Source of the DNA: Armatimonadota bacterium
GTDB taxonomy: Bacteria > Armatimonadota > UBA5829 > DSUL01
Length of the DNA: 64,000 nucleotides
Assembly: GCA_020846715.1 (NCBI GenBank)
Contig: JADLDK010000041.1
Coordinates: 59,334-123,333 of the forward strand
Reading direction: 5' to 3'
Shown: positions 18,984 through 28,621 of the stretch, one piece after another
Layout: the number at the start of each line of letters is the position of its first letter
Numbering within the stretch: position 1 is the stretch's first letter
The notes under the pieces: generated by a model
What the model was told of the DNA's origin: nothing
The model's input: only the letters and a program-made list of their open reading frames with translations
The model's database searches: none
Translations under genes and position numbers: made by a program

Positions 18984-20846
18984 CTACTTTTCGCTCGGGA
19001 TGACAATGCCCCGCATAATGATATTCTGGCAGAAGATGAAGATGAGGAGTGTCGGGATAGCCGCCAGCACCAGCGAAGCGTAGACGACATAGGACGGCGC
19101 CCACTGCTGCATCTGATACAGCCAGACCATCAACGTCCACATCTTCTCGTTCTGACAGACGAGAAACGCCCACATAAAAGACCCGTAGGCCCCAGTGAAG
19201 GCTCCCAGCGCGATGACAGCAAGCACAGGCGTCGAAACTCGCAGTGTAATGTTCCAGAACATGTTCATCTCACTCGCGCCGTCCAGAGTCGCGGCTTCGT
19301 AGAGCTCCCGCGGAAGACTGTCGAAGAATCCCTTTAAGATGAATATCGAAAATCCGCTGGCCATCCCCGGCAGAATCAGCGCCCAGTACGTCCCAAGCAG
19401 ATGGAAGCTCTTTATGAGGAGAAAGCTGGGGATCGCGCTTACCTCTGCGGGAAAGGCCATAGTCGCCAGTAGAAACAAAAGTATCCTGTAAGTAGCCCTC
19501 AGGTTGAAGCGGGAGAGCGCATAGGCACACAGTGGGTTGACGGTGAGGCTTGTGAGGACGAGCGCGGCGCACAGCACAAAGGTGTTGAACAGCGCGCGCC
19601 CGTGTAGAGCGATGTAGTCCACGACCTCTCGATAGTTGCGCACGATAAACTCGTGGCGTATGTCTGCGGAGTTTTCGCGCAGATAGAGAAAATCGTTCTG
19701 CTCGTAGGGAGGCCGTATCTGAATCCATGAACTCCAGGAAGTGTGCAGGTCTTCGTTCAAAGCGCGCAAATTCGAGCCGTAGCGCTCGGCAAGCCACTGG
19801 CGGAAGAGTACTTCCGGAGTGCGCAGCTCCAGAGCCTTCACAGGCGCTCCGCGCTCCAGAAAGTCAATCCAGTCCACCAGCTCAACACCAGAGGCCGGGG
19901 CATCCGGCATCAGTTTAACCTGGTCAAGTGACTGTAGCGCCGCCTCGTGATCGTGGTTGTAGGCCCGCACAGTCCGATACTTCTGTTGGATGAACCTTCG
20001 ATAGGCTGGTTCAGCGGACGGATCAATGCGCAGAAAATGCACAGGACATTCACGCGTGACATAGTCTTGCCAGATCCCGGTGCTGGGCCCAACGTCAGGG
20101 ATGCGAGGAGTGAGACGCGCATCAAAGCGAGTCGTGTAATCAGCGCCAACAGCTTTGTTGATTGCCTCAACAGACCCGAAGCGCATGCGCAGATACTCTT
20201 GATAAAGGCCATCCACGCTGACGGTGAAAAAGTAACGGACTGGCTGCTGACGCTTGAACTCGAGGAAGTCTGAGTAGCGCCTGTTCAGGACGGGTGTGAA
20301 GTTGCGCTGCGTCCAGTTCTCAAGTGGCAGCTTCACATCCATCCACGACTCAATGGGTTCGCGGTAAGCGGTGCGCAGCCTGTCAAGATCTCCACGGAAG
20401 CGCCGTTGCTCCGCGAGACGAAATCTCCACTCCATTTCCGCAGTCATCTGCTGTCCTGCAGTCGTTGAATGACCGAGCATCATGTAAGCTCGCGATTGCG
20501 TATTCAGGAATTGTCGCCATAGTTTGACATACCTGGTATTTATCCGCGGTGGAGGACTGAGATTTTCGAACTTCGGCAATTCACAGGAGAACCAGATGTT
20601 GTACTCTGTTACGTCCTCCAGATACTTCGCTTCAACGTATTTCCGATACAGCGCGCTCTCATCGTAGAAGTATTTTGGAATAATTCGAAAATCGTTCTGA
20701 TCTACGCCGCTGGCAAACGAGGTGGAAAGCATCAGAAGAAACGGATAAACCATCGTCACCGCCCCAAGGCTGAGGACGGCGTACAGGGCCCAAATCAGGA
20801 CCCGCACCTTCGGCTGCTTGCGTCCAACTACAGAGATGATCGGCAC
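18984..20846 (-). CDS. CUT1 sugar ABC permease (MalG-like) with ~370-residue extracytoplasmic insert
   Basis: 620 aa; ordinary MalG proteins are about 280. A first membrane span (about 18-42) is followed by a soluble stretch to ~415, and then by the normal permease core with the EAA motif RELYEAATLDGASEMNMF (513-530). Inside the insert three modules of about 67 residues repeat (from ~191, 259 and 326): a short D-F/Y-L/V segment, PV-basic, then a helix ending in R/K-F/Y-x-S/T and N, for example WLAERYGSNLRALNEDLHTS. That helix motif resembles one in GH42 enzymes, including the 9594-13742 protein. By topology the insert lies outside the membrane, next to the binding protein. GTG start overlaps the upstream gene's TAG by one base. 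Confidence 0.88.
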   Translation of the reverse strand: MPIISVVGRKQPKVRVLIWALYAVLSLGAVTMVYPFLLMLSTSFASGVDQNDFRIIPKYFYDESALYRKYVEAKYLEDVTEYNIWFSCELPKFENLSPPPRINTRYVKLWRQFLNTQSRAYMMLGHSTTAGQQMTAEMEWRFRLAEQRRFRGDLDRLRTAYREPIESWMDVKLPLENWTQRNFTPVLNRRYSDFLEFKRQQPVRYFFTVSVDGLYQEYLRMRFGSVEAINKAVGADYTTRFDARLTPRIPDVGPSTGIWQDYVTRECPVHFLRIDPSAEPAYRRFIQQKYRTVRAYNHDHEAALQSLDQVKLMPDAPASGVELVDWIDFLERGAPVKALELRTPEVLFRQWLAERYGSNLRALNEDLHTSWSSWIQIRPPYEQNDFLYLRENSADIRHEFIVRNYREVVDYIALHGRALFNTFVLCAALVLTSLTVNPLCAYALSRFNLRATYRILLFLLATMAFPAEVSAIPSFLLIKSFHLLGTYWALILPGMASGFSIFILKGFFDSLPRELYEAATLDGASEMNMFWNITLRVSTPVLAVIALGAFTGAYGSFMWAFLVCQNEKMWTLMVWLYQMQQWAPSYVVYASLVLAAIPTLLIFIFCQNIIMRGIVIPSEK

Positions 20847-23299
20847 TACTGCGCTCCTGCCGCCTTAAACTGAAGACGGGACAGAATACGCAACTGAAAG
20901 ACTGTAAAGCCTATCAGCAGCGATCCCAGAATCCATGACATCGCCACAGCGTAACCGAACTTCAAATAAAGAAAAGCATTGATCCATATCTCCAGACCTG
21001 CAACGTGAGTTGCGTACATTGGCCCGCCTCCGGTCATCACGAAAATCGCGTCAAAGGAGCGAAATGCGGCAATGAAGGCGCCGACAAAGTTGATGATAAT
21101 AAGCGGGCGCAGGAACGGGATGGTGATAAAACGGATTTTCTGCAGCACGCCCGCTCCGTCCAGATCTGCCGCTTCGTACATCTCTTCAGGAACACCCTTA
21201 AGCGCTGCCAGATAGATGATGCACCCTGGCCCCACTCCGGCCCATATCCCCGGCAGGATGATGCAGAGCATGGCCAGGCGTGGATCCTGCAGCCAGGTCT
21301 GCGGCTCAATGAGAGGCAGCCCAGGAAGGCGTATAAAGTGGAGAAGTGAGTTCAGCGGGGCCAGAACGTGATGGTCAAAGGCGAGAATGAGCTGATTCAT
21401 CACACCAGCAGGACTGGGATCATAAAACAGCTTCCACAAGAACATTATGACCAGCCCCGTGGTGACGGCCGGAAGATAGTAAAGCGTGCGAAAAAGCATC
21501 TTCCCACGAGGAACTTCGTGGAGCATTAACGCCAGGATGATCGGCGCTATAAAGCCCAGTGCCAGAGACAGGATCATAAACTCGAAGCTGTGCCACAATG
21601 ACACCCACGTCTGCGGAGTGAAGAGCACTTCGCTGAAGTTGTCCAACCCAACCCACTTTGAGCCGGTGACAATTTTGTAATCCTGGAAGGCCATTACGGA
21701 GCCTTTGACGAGCGGATAGTACGCCCAGAGCGCGACTGAGATCAGAGCCGGCGCCATGATGACCCAGGCAAACAACAGGCGCTTCAGCTTTCGGCGCGAA
21801 CGCAAGCGGGATGGAGTTCCGGAGGCCTCTGAAGCGATGTCAAAGTCCTGGCTAAACGTGCGCATAACGGTGCGGAACAGCACTGCGAGTATCGCGCTGA
21901 GGATCAGCACAAAGGCCAGCGCCACTCGCCGCCTGAACTCCAGGACTCTGGGCGACACGACGCCCATAAGCTTCTCATTGCAGTGTGTGACAGCCTGATT
22001 GAGCGCCTTGCGAAGATCTGCGGTGTCGCTGGCCCAGGCGACGTCCAGCGGTGGGGTCATCTCTGCATAGATCATCTCGCAGTTGCGCCCGTAAGGTTCC
22101 GGGCGACCGGATCGCAACGCTTCATCCAGCGTCTCCTGCCATCCCTTCGGAACCTGGCGCAAGTACTGTGAATATCCGAATTTCTTGAGGAAGCGCGGAG
22201 CGATATACTTGGCCCACCCGGATTCTACAAAGACTTTGCAGCGGATGCGAGCGGCTTCCTCACCACCCCAGAATTTGATGTACTCCCAGGCGGCATCGCG
22301 CACACGCTTGTCTTTCACCTGCGAGTTGATTCCCATCATCGGACAATTCAGCTCGTTGCCCCGCAGGCCAGTGGGTCCCCTGGGAACAGGCGCGATTCCT
22401 ATCAGGCTCGGGTTGACGTTGACCATCGACTCGTCGCTGAGATAGCCGAATGTCATCCCGATTTTGCCGAGATCCCAGCCCGGAACACCTTCTGTACCCG
22501 GGTAGGCCACACCGCGGTAGGTTTTTCCGTCGCGGGTCCACTTCCCGCGCACCAGCTTCTGGTAGAACCGCAGCGCGGTGACAGCAGCGTCATCGTTGAA
22601 GACAGCTCGCCACTGCCCGCGGGAGTCCTGTTTGACAGCGTCACCTCCCGCAGACCACAGGAAGTTTATGAACTTCCACGCCGCCTGAGAGCCTCTGTCC
22701 ACCTGCAGCCCGTACTGCCCCTTTTCGGGAATTGTCAGCTTCCTCGCGTAATCCCACAGCTCGTCCCAGTTTTGCGGTGGGTGCTCGGGATCAAGACCTG
22801 CTTCGCGAAAGAGGTCTTTGCGGTACTGCAGGGTCATCACAAGCGTGGCATAGGGGACAGCCCATATATGTCCTTCGCGTTTTATAACCTGCCAGACGGG
22901 AGGATAGATCAGATCTGACAAATCCTCTTCTTTTGCCCATTGCTTGAAGTAATCATCGAGCGGATAGAGAAATTTCTGCTGGAGATAGCTGTCGGAGATA
23001 CGAAAGTTGACGTAGATGACGTCCGGCGCAACGCCACCGGCCATCTGCAGCAGCGGCCCAGCCTCAAGATTCATACCAGGCACCTGCAGGCCGCGCGTGC
23101 CCTCCAGGCGGATGTCAGGATGAAGCTCAAGAAAGCGCTGAACGATGGCCAGACTGGCTTTCTCTGGCACACTTCGAGCGTCTTTTGCGGGCAAACTCCA
23201 CACTCGGACCGTGACAGGTTCCGCCGCCCGGCACACAGGCGCCATCCGCAACGAAAGACCGAGAAAAACCAGAGTCAGCAGAAGCGCGCGAACAGTCAC
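20846..23299 (-). CDS. Fusion of sugar-binding protein and MalF-type ABC permease (CUT1)
   Basis: 817 aa, GTG start. Signal peptide 1-25; residues ~28-445 match family 1 extracellular solute-binding proteins (APDVIYVNF, IWAVPYATLVMTLQYRKDLF, NWDELWDYARKL, FLWSAGGD). One membrane anchor (458-478) and a basic linker lead into a full MalF-like permease (~505-817) with the EAA motif EEMYEAADLDGAGVLQKI (705-722). Normally these are separate proteins. Tethering the binding protein to the permease fixes it at one per half-transporter. Partner is the MalG-like protein encoded next; no ATPase gene is nearby, so a shared MsmK/UgpC-type ATPase must act. Substrate unknown, probably an oligosaccharide. 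Confidence 0.9.
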   Translation of the reverse strand: MTVRALLLTLVFLGLSLRMAPVCRAAEPVTVRVWSLPAKDARSVPEKASLAIVQRFLELHPDIRLEGTRGLQVPGMNLEAGPLLQMAGGVAPDVIYVNFRISDSYLQQKFLYPLDDYFKQWAKEEDLSDLIYPPVWQVIKREGHIWAVPYATLVMTLQYRKDLFREAGLDPEHPPQNWDELWDYARKLTIPEKGQYGLQVDRGSQAAWKFINFLWSAGGDAVKQDSRGQWRAVFNDDAAVTALRFYQKLVRGKWTRDGKTYRGVAYPGTEGVPGWDLGKIGMTFGYLSDESMVNVNPSLIGIAPVPRGPTGLRGNELNCPMMGINSQVKDKRVRDAAWEYIKFWGGEEAARIRCKVFVESGWAKYIAPRFLKKFGYSQYLRQVPKGWQETLDEALRSGRPEPYGRNCEMIYAEMTPPLDVAWASDTADLRKALNQAVTHCNEKLMGVVSPRVLEFRRRVALAFVLILSAILAVLFRTVMRTFSQDFDIASEASGTPSRLRSRRKLKRLLFAWVIMAPALISVALWAYYPLVKGSVMAFQDYKIVTGSKWVGLDNFSEVLFTPQTWVSLWHSFEFMILSLALGFIAPIILALMLHEVPRGKMLFRTLYYLPAVTTGLVIMFLWKLFYDPSPAGVMNQLILAFDHHVLAPLNSLLHFIRLPGLPLIEPQTWLQDPRLAMLCIILPGIWAGVGPGCIIYLAALKGVPEEMYEAADLDGAGVLQKIRFITIPFLRPLIIINFVGAFIAAFRSFDAIFVMTGGGPMYATHVAGLEIWINAFLYLKFGYAVAMSWILGSLLIGFTVFQLRILSRLQFKAAGAQ

Positions 23300-23496
23300 T
23301 GCAACGCCGTAAACGACCCTCGAGCGGAGTGTAACAAATCCTGCAGGCTGCGGGGGAAGGTCGGCATTAGCCGAGATATCTGATACGGCTCATCGCTGAG
23401 CATGGGGACATTTCCTCACTGACGTTGGACGATCATTTACCCGTTCTTCTACGAGCGCGGGTTATCCTTCCGTTACCGAGTCACGCGCAAAAACGG

Positions 23497-24171
23497 TCAC
23501 GCACTCGGGAGAGGCTCTGGGCTTATCCGCCAGCGCTCTGCCCGCTCAGTGGCGTTAACAAAATCGTCTGCGCTGAGTGCGGTCTGTTGTGGACGAATGC
23601 GAAGCATGTCGGCAAGGGAACAAGCTATGGCTTCTTCAATGGCAGGCATCCATCTAAGCCAGAGATGGCCCTGATAAAGAACAAATCCATCTCCGCGCCA
23701 CTGAGCTCCACCGACCATCTTTCCGCTAGGGCCCACAAGATCACCCGCAACGGTGGATTGAGAGCAGACAACTCCGGCGTCAGCGTCGGATTCGGTGGCC
23801 TGTGTGGCATCCACCCCGCAGTCCCGGAGAGCTCTTTGGACCGCGGCGTGTATGGCGCAATAACTGTGGCGAAGGTCGCGAAGCGCCGCAAACGAACGGG
23901 GCCACGCAAGTGAAAACGACATCTCTTCGCCGTGGAAAACGAGTCCCCCACCTGTCGGCCTGCGCACCAACAGACTTCCCGGATACATCAACATTGCGCC
24001 AAAAGCGACGTCTTCACGGACTGTGCGCCCCGCTGTGACAGTGGGGTCTCGCCACCGATAGAACCGGAGCAAAGGTTCCTGCGCTTCGACGGTGCGCTCT
24101 GCCATCTCGACATCCAGCTCCATATTGAGATGGCCTGGCAGAGCTTGAGACTCAACAAACTGCAAAATCAT
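23497..24171 (-). CDS. Lipoate-protein ligase / octanoyltransferase family protein (LplA/LipM-like)
   Basis: 224 aa from the ATG at 24171; a TTG at 24186 is possible. It carries RRPTGGGLVFH (70-80), the family's substrate-binding loop, and a lysine K151 in GKMVGGAQ, the residue that holds the lipoyl or octanoyl group, followed by VLYQGHL. Placed 45 bp after gcvPB on the same strand, it very likely lipoylates GcvH (K64). Whether it uses free lipoate (ligase) or octanoyl-ACP (LipM type) cannot be decided; the short length without a C-terminal ligase domain favours a transferase. Confidence 0.85.
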   Translation of the reverse strand: MILQFVESQALPGHLNMELDVEMAERTVEAQEPLLRFYRWRDPTVTAGRTVREDVAFGAMLMYPGSLLVRRPTGGGLVFHGEEMSFSLAWPRSFAALRDLRHSYCAIHAAVQRALRDCGVDATQATESDADAGVVCSQSTVAGDLVGPSGKMVGGAQWRGDGFVLYQGHLWLRWMPAIEEAIACSLADMLRIRPQQTALSADDFVNATERAERWRISPEPLPSA

Positions 24172-24216
24172 TTTTCTTGCGCGCAATCTGTGTGGAGCAG
24201 GGAACGGTGGCCCTGT

Positions 24217-25704
24217 TCAGCCGACAGACGCCGTATTCCGGGCGCCAGAGATGGACATCTGCGGTGTCCATTTCAGAATCGGTTCTCGAGCCGCCCGCAC
24301 TTCATCCAGCCGGCCCACAGGCATGGAATGCGGCGAAGTCTGTACGACTTCCGGGTTGGAGTTAATCTCCGCGTCAATCGCCTGCAACGCCTGCACGAAG
24401 GCGTCCAGAGTTTCTTTCGTTTCGGATTCCGTAGGCTCGACCATCAGAGCTTCTTCCACAATCAGAGGGAAGTACGTAGTTGGAGGATGGAATCCATAAT
24501 CCAGCAACCGCTTGCCCACATCCAGCGCCCGCGCGCCGCGCTTTTTCTGGGCAAGAGCGGACAGCACGCACTCGTGCATACACGGCTCATCAACGTACAG
24601 TCGGAAGACTGAACTGAGCAGTATGCGCAAATAGTTGGCGCTGATGACGGCCCCTTCAGTATTTCGCCGCAGCCCTTCAGCGCCAAGAGCGCGGATGTAG
24701 CTATAGGCGCGCACAAGGACGCCAACACTTCCGAAGAAAGCGCGCAGCAGGCCTATGCTGCGCTCAGGCCGTTTAAGCCGAAATACGTCCTCACTGCGCT
24801 CGACAACCCATCCGGGCAAATACTGAGCGAGATGCGCCGCGACACCCACCGGCCCGGCGCCGGGCCCACCACCACCGTGAGGCGTCGAGAATGTCTTGTG
24901 CGTATTCAGATGCAAGATATCGAATCCGAGGTCCCCGGGACGCACCACGCCGACCAGCGCGTTAAGGTTGGCTCCGTCGAGATACAGAAGCGCCCCCCGC
25001 TCATGCACAATCTCTGCAATCTCGATGATATCGTCTTCAAACAGCCCCAGCGTGTTGGGATTAGTGAGCATAAACAGAGCGGTCTGATCCGTGACTGCTT
25101 CCCGAAGCGCTGAGAGATCTGTGCGGCCACGGGCGTTGGATTTGACTGTCACCACCTGATAGCCGCCAAGATGAGCGCTTGCAGGATTTGTTCCGTGAGC
25201 GGTGTCCGGGATGACAATCTGACGTCTGGTCTCCCCACGGCTCTGGTGATAAGCTCGCGCTATCAATATGCCCGCCAGCTCACCCTGCGCACCTGCGGCG
25301 GCGTGAAGCGAGAAAGCCGACATGCCGCATATCTCGCACAGCAGTTGTTGAAGCTCGTTGAGAAGCTGAAGAGAACCCTGAGACGCGCTCTCCGGCGCAA
25401 AAGGATGCATCTGCGTCAGTCCAGGGAGCTGCGCAGCTTTTTCGTTCACTTTGGGATTGTACTTCATAGTGCACGACCCCAGCGGATAGAAGTGAGTGTC
25501 GATGCAGAAATTGAGCTGGGAGAGCCGCGTAAAATGGCGCACAACCTCCAACTCCGAAACCTCTGGTAGCGCCGCGCGCTCACGTCGAAGATACCTTGAC
25601 GGCAGAAGCTCTTCGGGAGGCGTATCGGGCATATCCCCGTCTGCGCGGTACCAACCCGAGTTAGCGCTTTCTGATCTTTCGAACAGCAGTGGCTCCCGCC
25701 TCAT
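24217..25704 (-). CDS. gcvPB: Glycine dehydrogenase (decarboxylating) subunit 2, P-protein beta
   Basis: 495 aa from the ATG at 25704, which overlaps the gcvPA stop as ATGA; the longer open frame upstream runs through gcvPA and is not coding. Family marks include FYPLGSCTMKYNPK (73-86), DTAHGTNPASAHLGG and the PLP lysine K270 in LNTHKTFSTPHGGGGPG. With GcvPA it decarboxylates glycine and passes the aminomethyl group to the lipoyl arm of GcvH in the cytosol. Split P-protein is typical of many non-proteobacterial lineages. Confidence 0.97.
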   Translation of the reverse strand: MRREPLLFERSESANSGWYRADGDMPDTPPEELLPSRYLRRERAALPEVSELEVVRHFTRLSQLNFCIDTHFYPLGSCTMKYNPKVNEKAAQLPGLTQMHPFAPESASQGSLQLLNELQQLLCEICGMSAFSLHAAAGAQGELAGILIARAYHQSRGETRRQIVIPDTAHGTNPASAHLGGYQVVTVKSNARGRTDLSALREAVTDQTALFMLTNPNTLGLFEDDIIEIAEIVHERGALLYLDGANLNALVGVVRPGDLGFDILHLNTHKTFSTPHGGGGPGAGPVGVAAHLAQYLPGWVVERSEDVFRLKRPERSIGLLRAFFGSVGVLVRAYSYIRALGAEGLRRNTEGAVISANYLRILLSSVFRLYVDEPCMHECVLSALAQKKRGARALDVGKRLLDYGFHPPTTYFPLIVEEALMVEPTESETKETLDAFVQALQAIDAEINSNPEVVQTSPHSMPVGRLDEVRAAREPILKWTPQMSISGARNTASVG

Positions 25705-27038
25705 TTCAGCACCTCCGCTATGTCCTGGCAATAGCTGTCGATGTCGTCCCGCGTTTTGGTTTCCGTTACAGCTACAAGCAGACAGTCGCGCAGACCTGCG
25801 TCGAACTGACCGAGGTCCAGTCCGGCCCACCAGCCCCTCTCTCTCATCCTGTTGACTGCCTCCAGCGCAAGGCACGGCAGCTTGAGAGTAAACTCGTTGA
25901 AGAACGGCGCATCAAATGCGAGGGTCACTCCCGGAATGTTCTGTAGCTTATCGGCGCAGTAGTGAGCGCGGATCAGGTTTTGCTGCGCAATCTCCTGAAA
26001 ACCAGATCGTCCAGCCAGCGCCAGATACACGGTAGCGGTCAGCGCGAGAAGGGCCTGATTTGTGCAGATATTGCTGGTAGCCCGCTCACGCCGAATATGC
26101 TGCTCGCGAGTTTGAAGGGTCAGCGTGAAGCCGCGCTGTCCACTGGAGTCCCAGGCCATACCTGCCAGACGCCCTGGCATCTGGCGTACCAGATTCTCCC
26201 GCACCGAGAAAAACCCGGCGTAAGGTCCACCGTAGTTGAGCGCCACACCCAGCGGCTGGCAATCCCCCACCGCGATGTCTGCGCCAACCTCACCAGGGGA
26301 GGCCAGCAATCCGAGGGACACAGGATTGCAGGCGACGACAAGCAAAGCCCCCGAGGCATGAGCGATTTCAGCCAGATCCCGGAGATCTTCCAGATGACCA
26401 AAGAAGTTCGGTTGCTGGACTATGAGGCAGGCGGTTTCGGAGTCTATGGCAGTCTGGCAGAGCTCCAGAGACGTGACTCCGTCACTTTGGGAGATTTCAA
26501 CGATTTCGTCACCCAGACCCGAGACGTACGTCTGAAGGACTTCCCGCCACTGCGGGTGCACAGCGCCAGAAACCGCGATGCGGCGACGCCGGGTCTGCCG
26601 CAGGGCTAACAGCGCCGCCTCCGCCATCGCCGAAGCGCCGTCGTACATAGAGGCATTGGCGACATCCATGCCGGTGATCTGGCAGATCATGCTCTGGAAC
26701 TCAAAAGTAGCGGTCAAAGTCCCCTGGCTCGCTTCCGGTTGATACGGCGTGTAGGCGGTAAGAAACTCTCCCCGAGAGACCAGCGCATCTATGGCAGAAG
26801 GGATAGCGTGCTCATAAGCGCCGGCGCCAAGGAAACACCGTCCCGGAGCGACTGGCTCATTGCGTGATGCAAGGGACGCCAGGTGACGCAGCAGGCGAGT
26901 CTCAGACATACCGGGTCCGATGTCCAGTAAGCCATCAATCTGGTTGGGAATATCTCTCAGCAGGTCATCGGCGCTCTGGACGCCGATAACATCCATCATC
27001 CGCCGCTGATCAGTTTGGGAAGCTCCAACCCAATCCAT
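25701..27038 (-). CDS. gcvPA: Glycine dehydrogenase (decarboxylating) subunit 1, P-protein alpha
   Basis: 445 aa. Recognisable stretches include FLGAGAYEHAIPSAID, the YTPYQPEASQGTLT loop, NASMYDGASAMAEA and NYGGPYAGFFSVRE, all typical of the N-terminal half of P-protein. It forms the heterotetramer with GcvPB. It starts 2 bp after the gcvH stop and is coupled by ATGA to gcvPB. Length is normal. Confidence 0.97.
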   Translation of the reverse strand: MDWVGASQTDQRRMMDVIGVQSADDLLRDIPNQIDGLLDIGPGMSETRLLRHLASLASRNEPVAPGRCFLGAGAYEHAIPSAIDALVSRGEFLTAYTPYQPEASQGTLTATFEFQSMICQITGMDVANASMYDGASAMAEAALLALRQTRRRRIAVSGAVHPQWREVLQTYVSGLGDEIVEISQSDGVTSLELCQTAIDSETACLIVQQPNFFGHLEDLRDLAEIAHASGALLVVACNPVSLGLLASPGEVGADIAVGDCQPLGVALNYGGPYAGFFSVRENLVRQMPGRLAGMAWDSSGQRGFTLTLQTREQHIRRERATSNICTNQALLALTATVYLALAGRSGFQEIAQQNLIRAHYCADKLQNIPGVTLAFDAPFFNEFTLKLPCLALEAVNRMRERGWWAGLDLGQFDAGLRDCLLVAVTETKTRDDIDSYCQDIAEVLK

Positions 27039-27040
27039 TC

Positions 27041-27430
27041 CTACTGCTGACTTTCGACAAATGCCAGATATTGGTCGTGCGTCATGAGACTGTCTGTATC
27101 AGCGGTATCAGACGGCTTCAGCGCGACCAGCCAGCCGTCTTCGTAAGGTGAAGAGTTTACAAGTTCGGGGCTATTCGCGAGAGCTTCGTTTGATCGCTCT
27201 ACAGTGCCCGAAACCGGCGCGTAAATGCTGAAAGAGGCTTTCACTGAATCTACCAGAAGCAACTCATCCCCTGCGTTCACAACCCGGCCTGATTCTGGGA
27301 GATCAACGAACACGATATCCGTGATCTCCTCCTGCGCGTGATCTGTTATCCCTACATAAAACAGCCCATCTTCGCGCAGATGAACCCATTCGTGCGTCTC
27401 GGTGAATCGGTAGTCATTCAGATCTGTCAT
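27041..27430 (-). CDS. gcvH: Glycine cleavage system H protein
   Basis: 129 aa lipoyl-domain carrier. THEWVHLREDG (12-22) and VGITDHAQEEITDIVFVDLP (26-45) are characteristic. The lipoylated lysine is K64 in VDSVKASF; most homologues have ESVKA at this place, so the glutamate is replaced by aspartate. It shuttles the aminomethyl group between P, T and L proteins. Its start overlaps the gcvT stop as ATGA. Confidence 0.97.
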   Translation of the reverse strand: MTDLNDYRFTETHEWVHLREDGLFYVGITDHAQEEITDIVFVDLPESGRVVNAGDELLLVDSVKASFSIYAPVSGTVERSNEALANSPELVNSSPYEDGWLVALKPSDTADTDSLMTHDQYLAFVESQQ

Positions 27431-28530
27431 TGCAGAATCAACTCCTGCCGCCTGCGCGCTCCAGCTTCCTTGTAGAACGGAAGCTCCACTGCATGTGCGG
27501 AAAAGGTCTTTCCATTGTGCTCGAGTTTGTAAGGCTCCCCGGCGCCGCTGTCAACCAATGCGAGGCAGATGCCCCGGTTGAGGCTGGGTGAATGTGTCCC
27601 GCTTGTCACAACGCCTCTGGCGCGGCCATCCGAAGTCACCGTCCATCCCTGACGCGGTACGCCGCGCTCATCCAGAATCAGGCCGATCAGTTTGTGCTCT
27701 ATACCTGTTCGCTGCTGACTTTCGAGCGCCTCACGACCGATGAAGTCTGAGTTTTTTTGCAGCTTTACTGTCCATCCGTAGCCAATGTCGTACGGAGTGC
27801 AGTTCTCGCTGCCTTCATGTCCGTAGAGAGGATAGCCCATCTCAAGGCGTAGTGTGTCGCGCGCGCCAAGTCCGGCCGCGACAAGTCCAAAATGTTGACC
27901 GGACTTGTAGAGCGCTTCCCATATTGCCGCAGCAGATACAGCGGGAACAAAAAGCTCAAACCCGTCCTCTCCTGTGTAGCCTGTTCGGCTCACGATGACT
28001 CGCGCCTGCGTCAGCTCTGTCTCGATCACACCATTTCGACTCAGCGACGTGGCCTCGGGCACAACTGCGGACAATACAGCTTCCGCGTGCGGGCCCTGCA
28101 GGGCGATGCCTGCTCGAGAAGAGCGAGCGTCCAGCGTAACCTCTGAGAACTGGTGCTGGCGCAGCCAGGCAAGATCGGCCTCTTCGCGCGAGGCGTTCAT
28201 CACCAGAAAGAAGCGCTCTTCGCCGAGCCGAAAGACGTAAAGATCGTCAATAATGCCGCCCTGGAAGTTGCACATAGGGGAGTAGACGCCGCGGCCAACT
28301 TTCACATCGATGTTGTTGGGGAGCATGTACTGAAGCCAGTCCAGAGCCCGAGGGCCGCTCACGTCAGCCTGCGCCATGTGTGAGATGTCAAACAGCCCGG
28401 CCGCCTGTCGCACAGCAATGTGCTCCTGGATAACGGAAGAAAACTGGACAGGAAGCTCCCAGCCCGCGAAATCGACCATTCGGCCGCCATGTTCGCGGTG
28501 CCAGGCATCCAGTGGCGAAAGCTTTGTCAT
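27427..28530 (-). CDS. gcvT: Aminomethyltransferase (glycine cleavage T protein)
   Basis: 367 aa from the ATG at 28530, chosen for the AGGAG five to six bases upstream. GGRMVDFAGWELPVQ, VRQAAGLFDISHMAQ and RTGYTGEDGFELF are family signatures. It transfers the methylene group to tetrahydrofolate and releases ammonia. First gene of gcvT-H-PA-PB plus lipoyl transferase, all tightly packed; the L protein (dihydrolipoamide dehydrogenase) is elsewhere. A structured leader may lie at 28622-28668. Confidence 0.97.
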   Translation of the reverse strand: MTKLSPLDAWHREHGGRMVDFAGWELPVQFSSVIQEHIAVRQAAGLFDISHMAQADVSGPRALDWLQYMLPNNIDVKVGRGVYSPMCNFQGGIIDDLYVFRLGEERFFLVMNASREEADLAWLRQHQFSEVTLDARSSRAGIALQGPHAEAVLSAVVPEATSLSRNGVIETELTQARVIVSRTGYTGEDGFELFVPAVSAAAIWEALYKSGQHFGLVAAGLGARDTLRLEMGYPLYGHEGSENCTPYDIGYGWTVKLQKNSDFIGREALESQQRTGIEHKLIGLILDERGVPRQGWTVTSDGRARGVVTSGTHSPSLNRGICLALVDSGAGEPYKLEHNGKTFSAHAVELPFYKEAGARRRQELILQ

Positions 28531-28621
28531 CCCGAGCTCCTGCGAACACACGGGAGGTGGGAGTTGAGGATGCTTCTGACAGACTCTGTGCTAACTGACC
28601 GGGGAGACATGGCGAGGTTAT

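Noticed and set aside
25705..25875. N-terminal extension of gcvPB
   Set aside because: This part of the frame lies inside gcvPA; the ATG at 25704 in an ATGA overlap begins the conserved protein.
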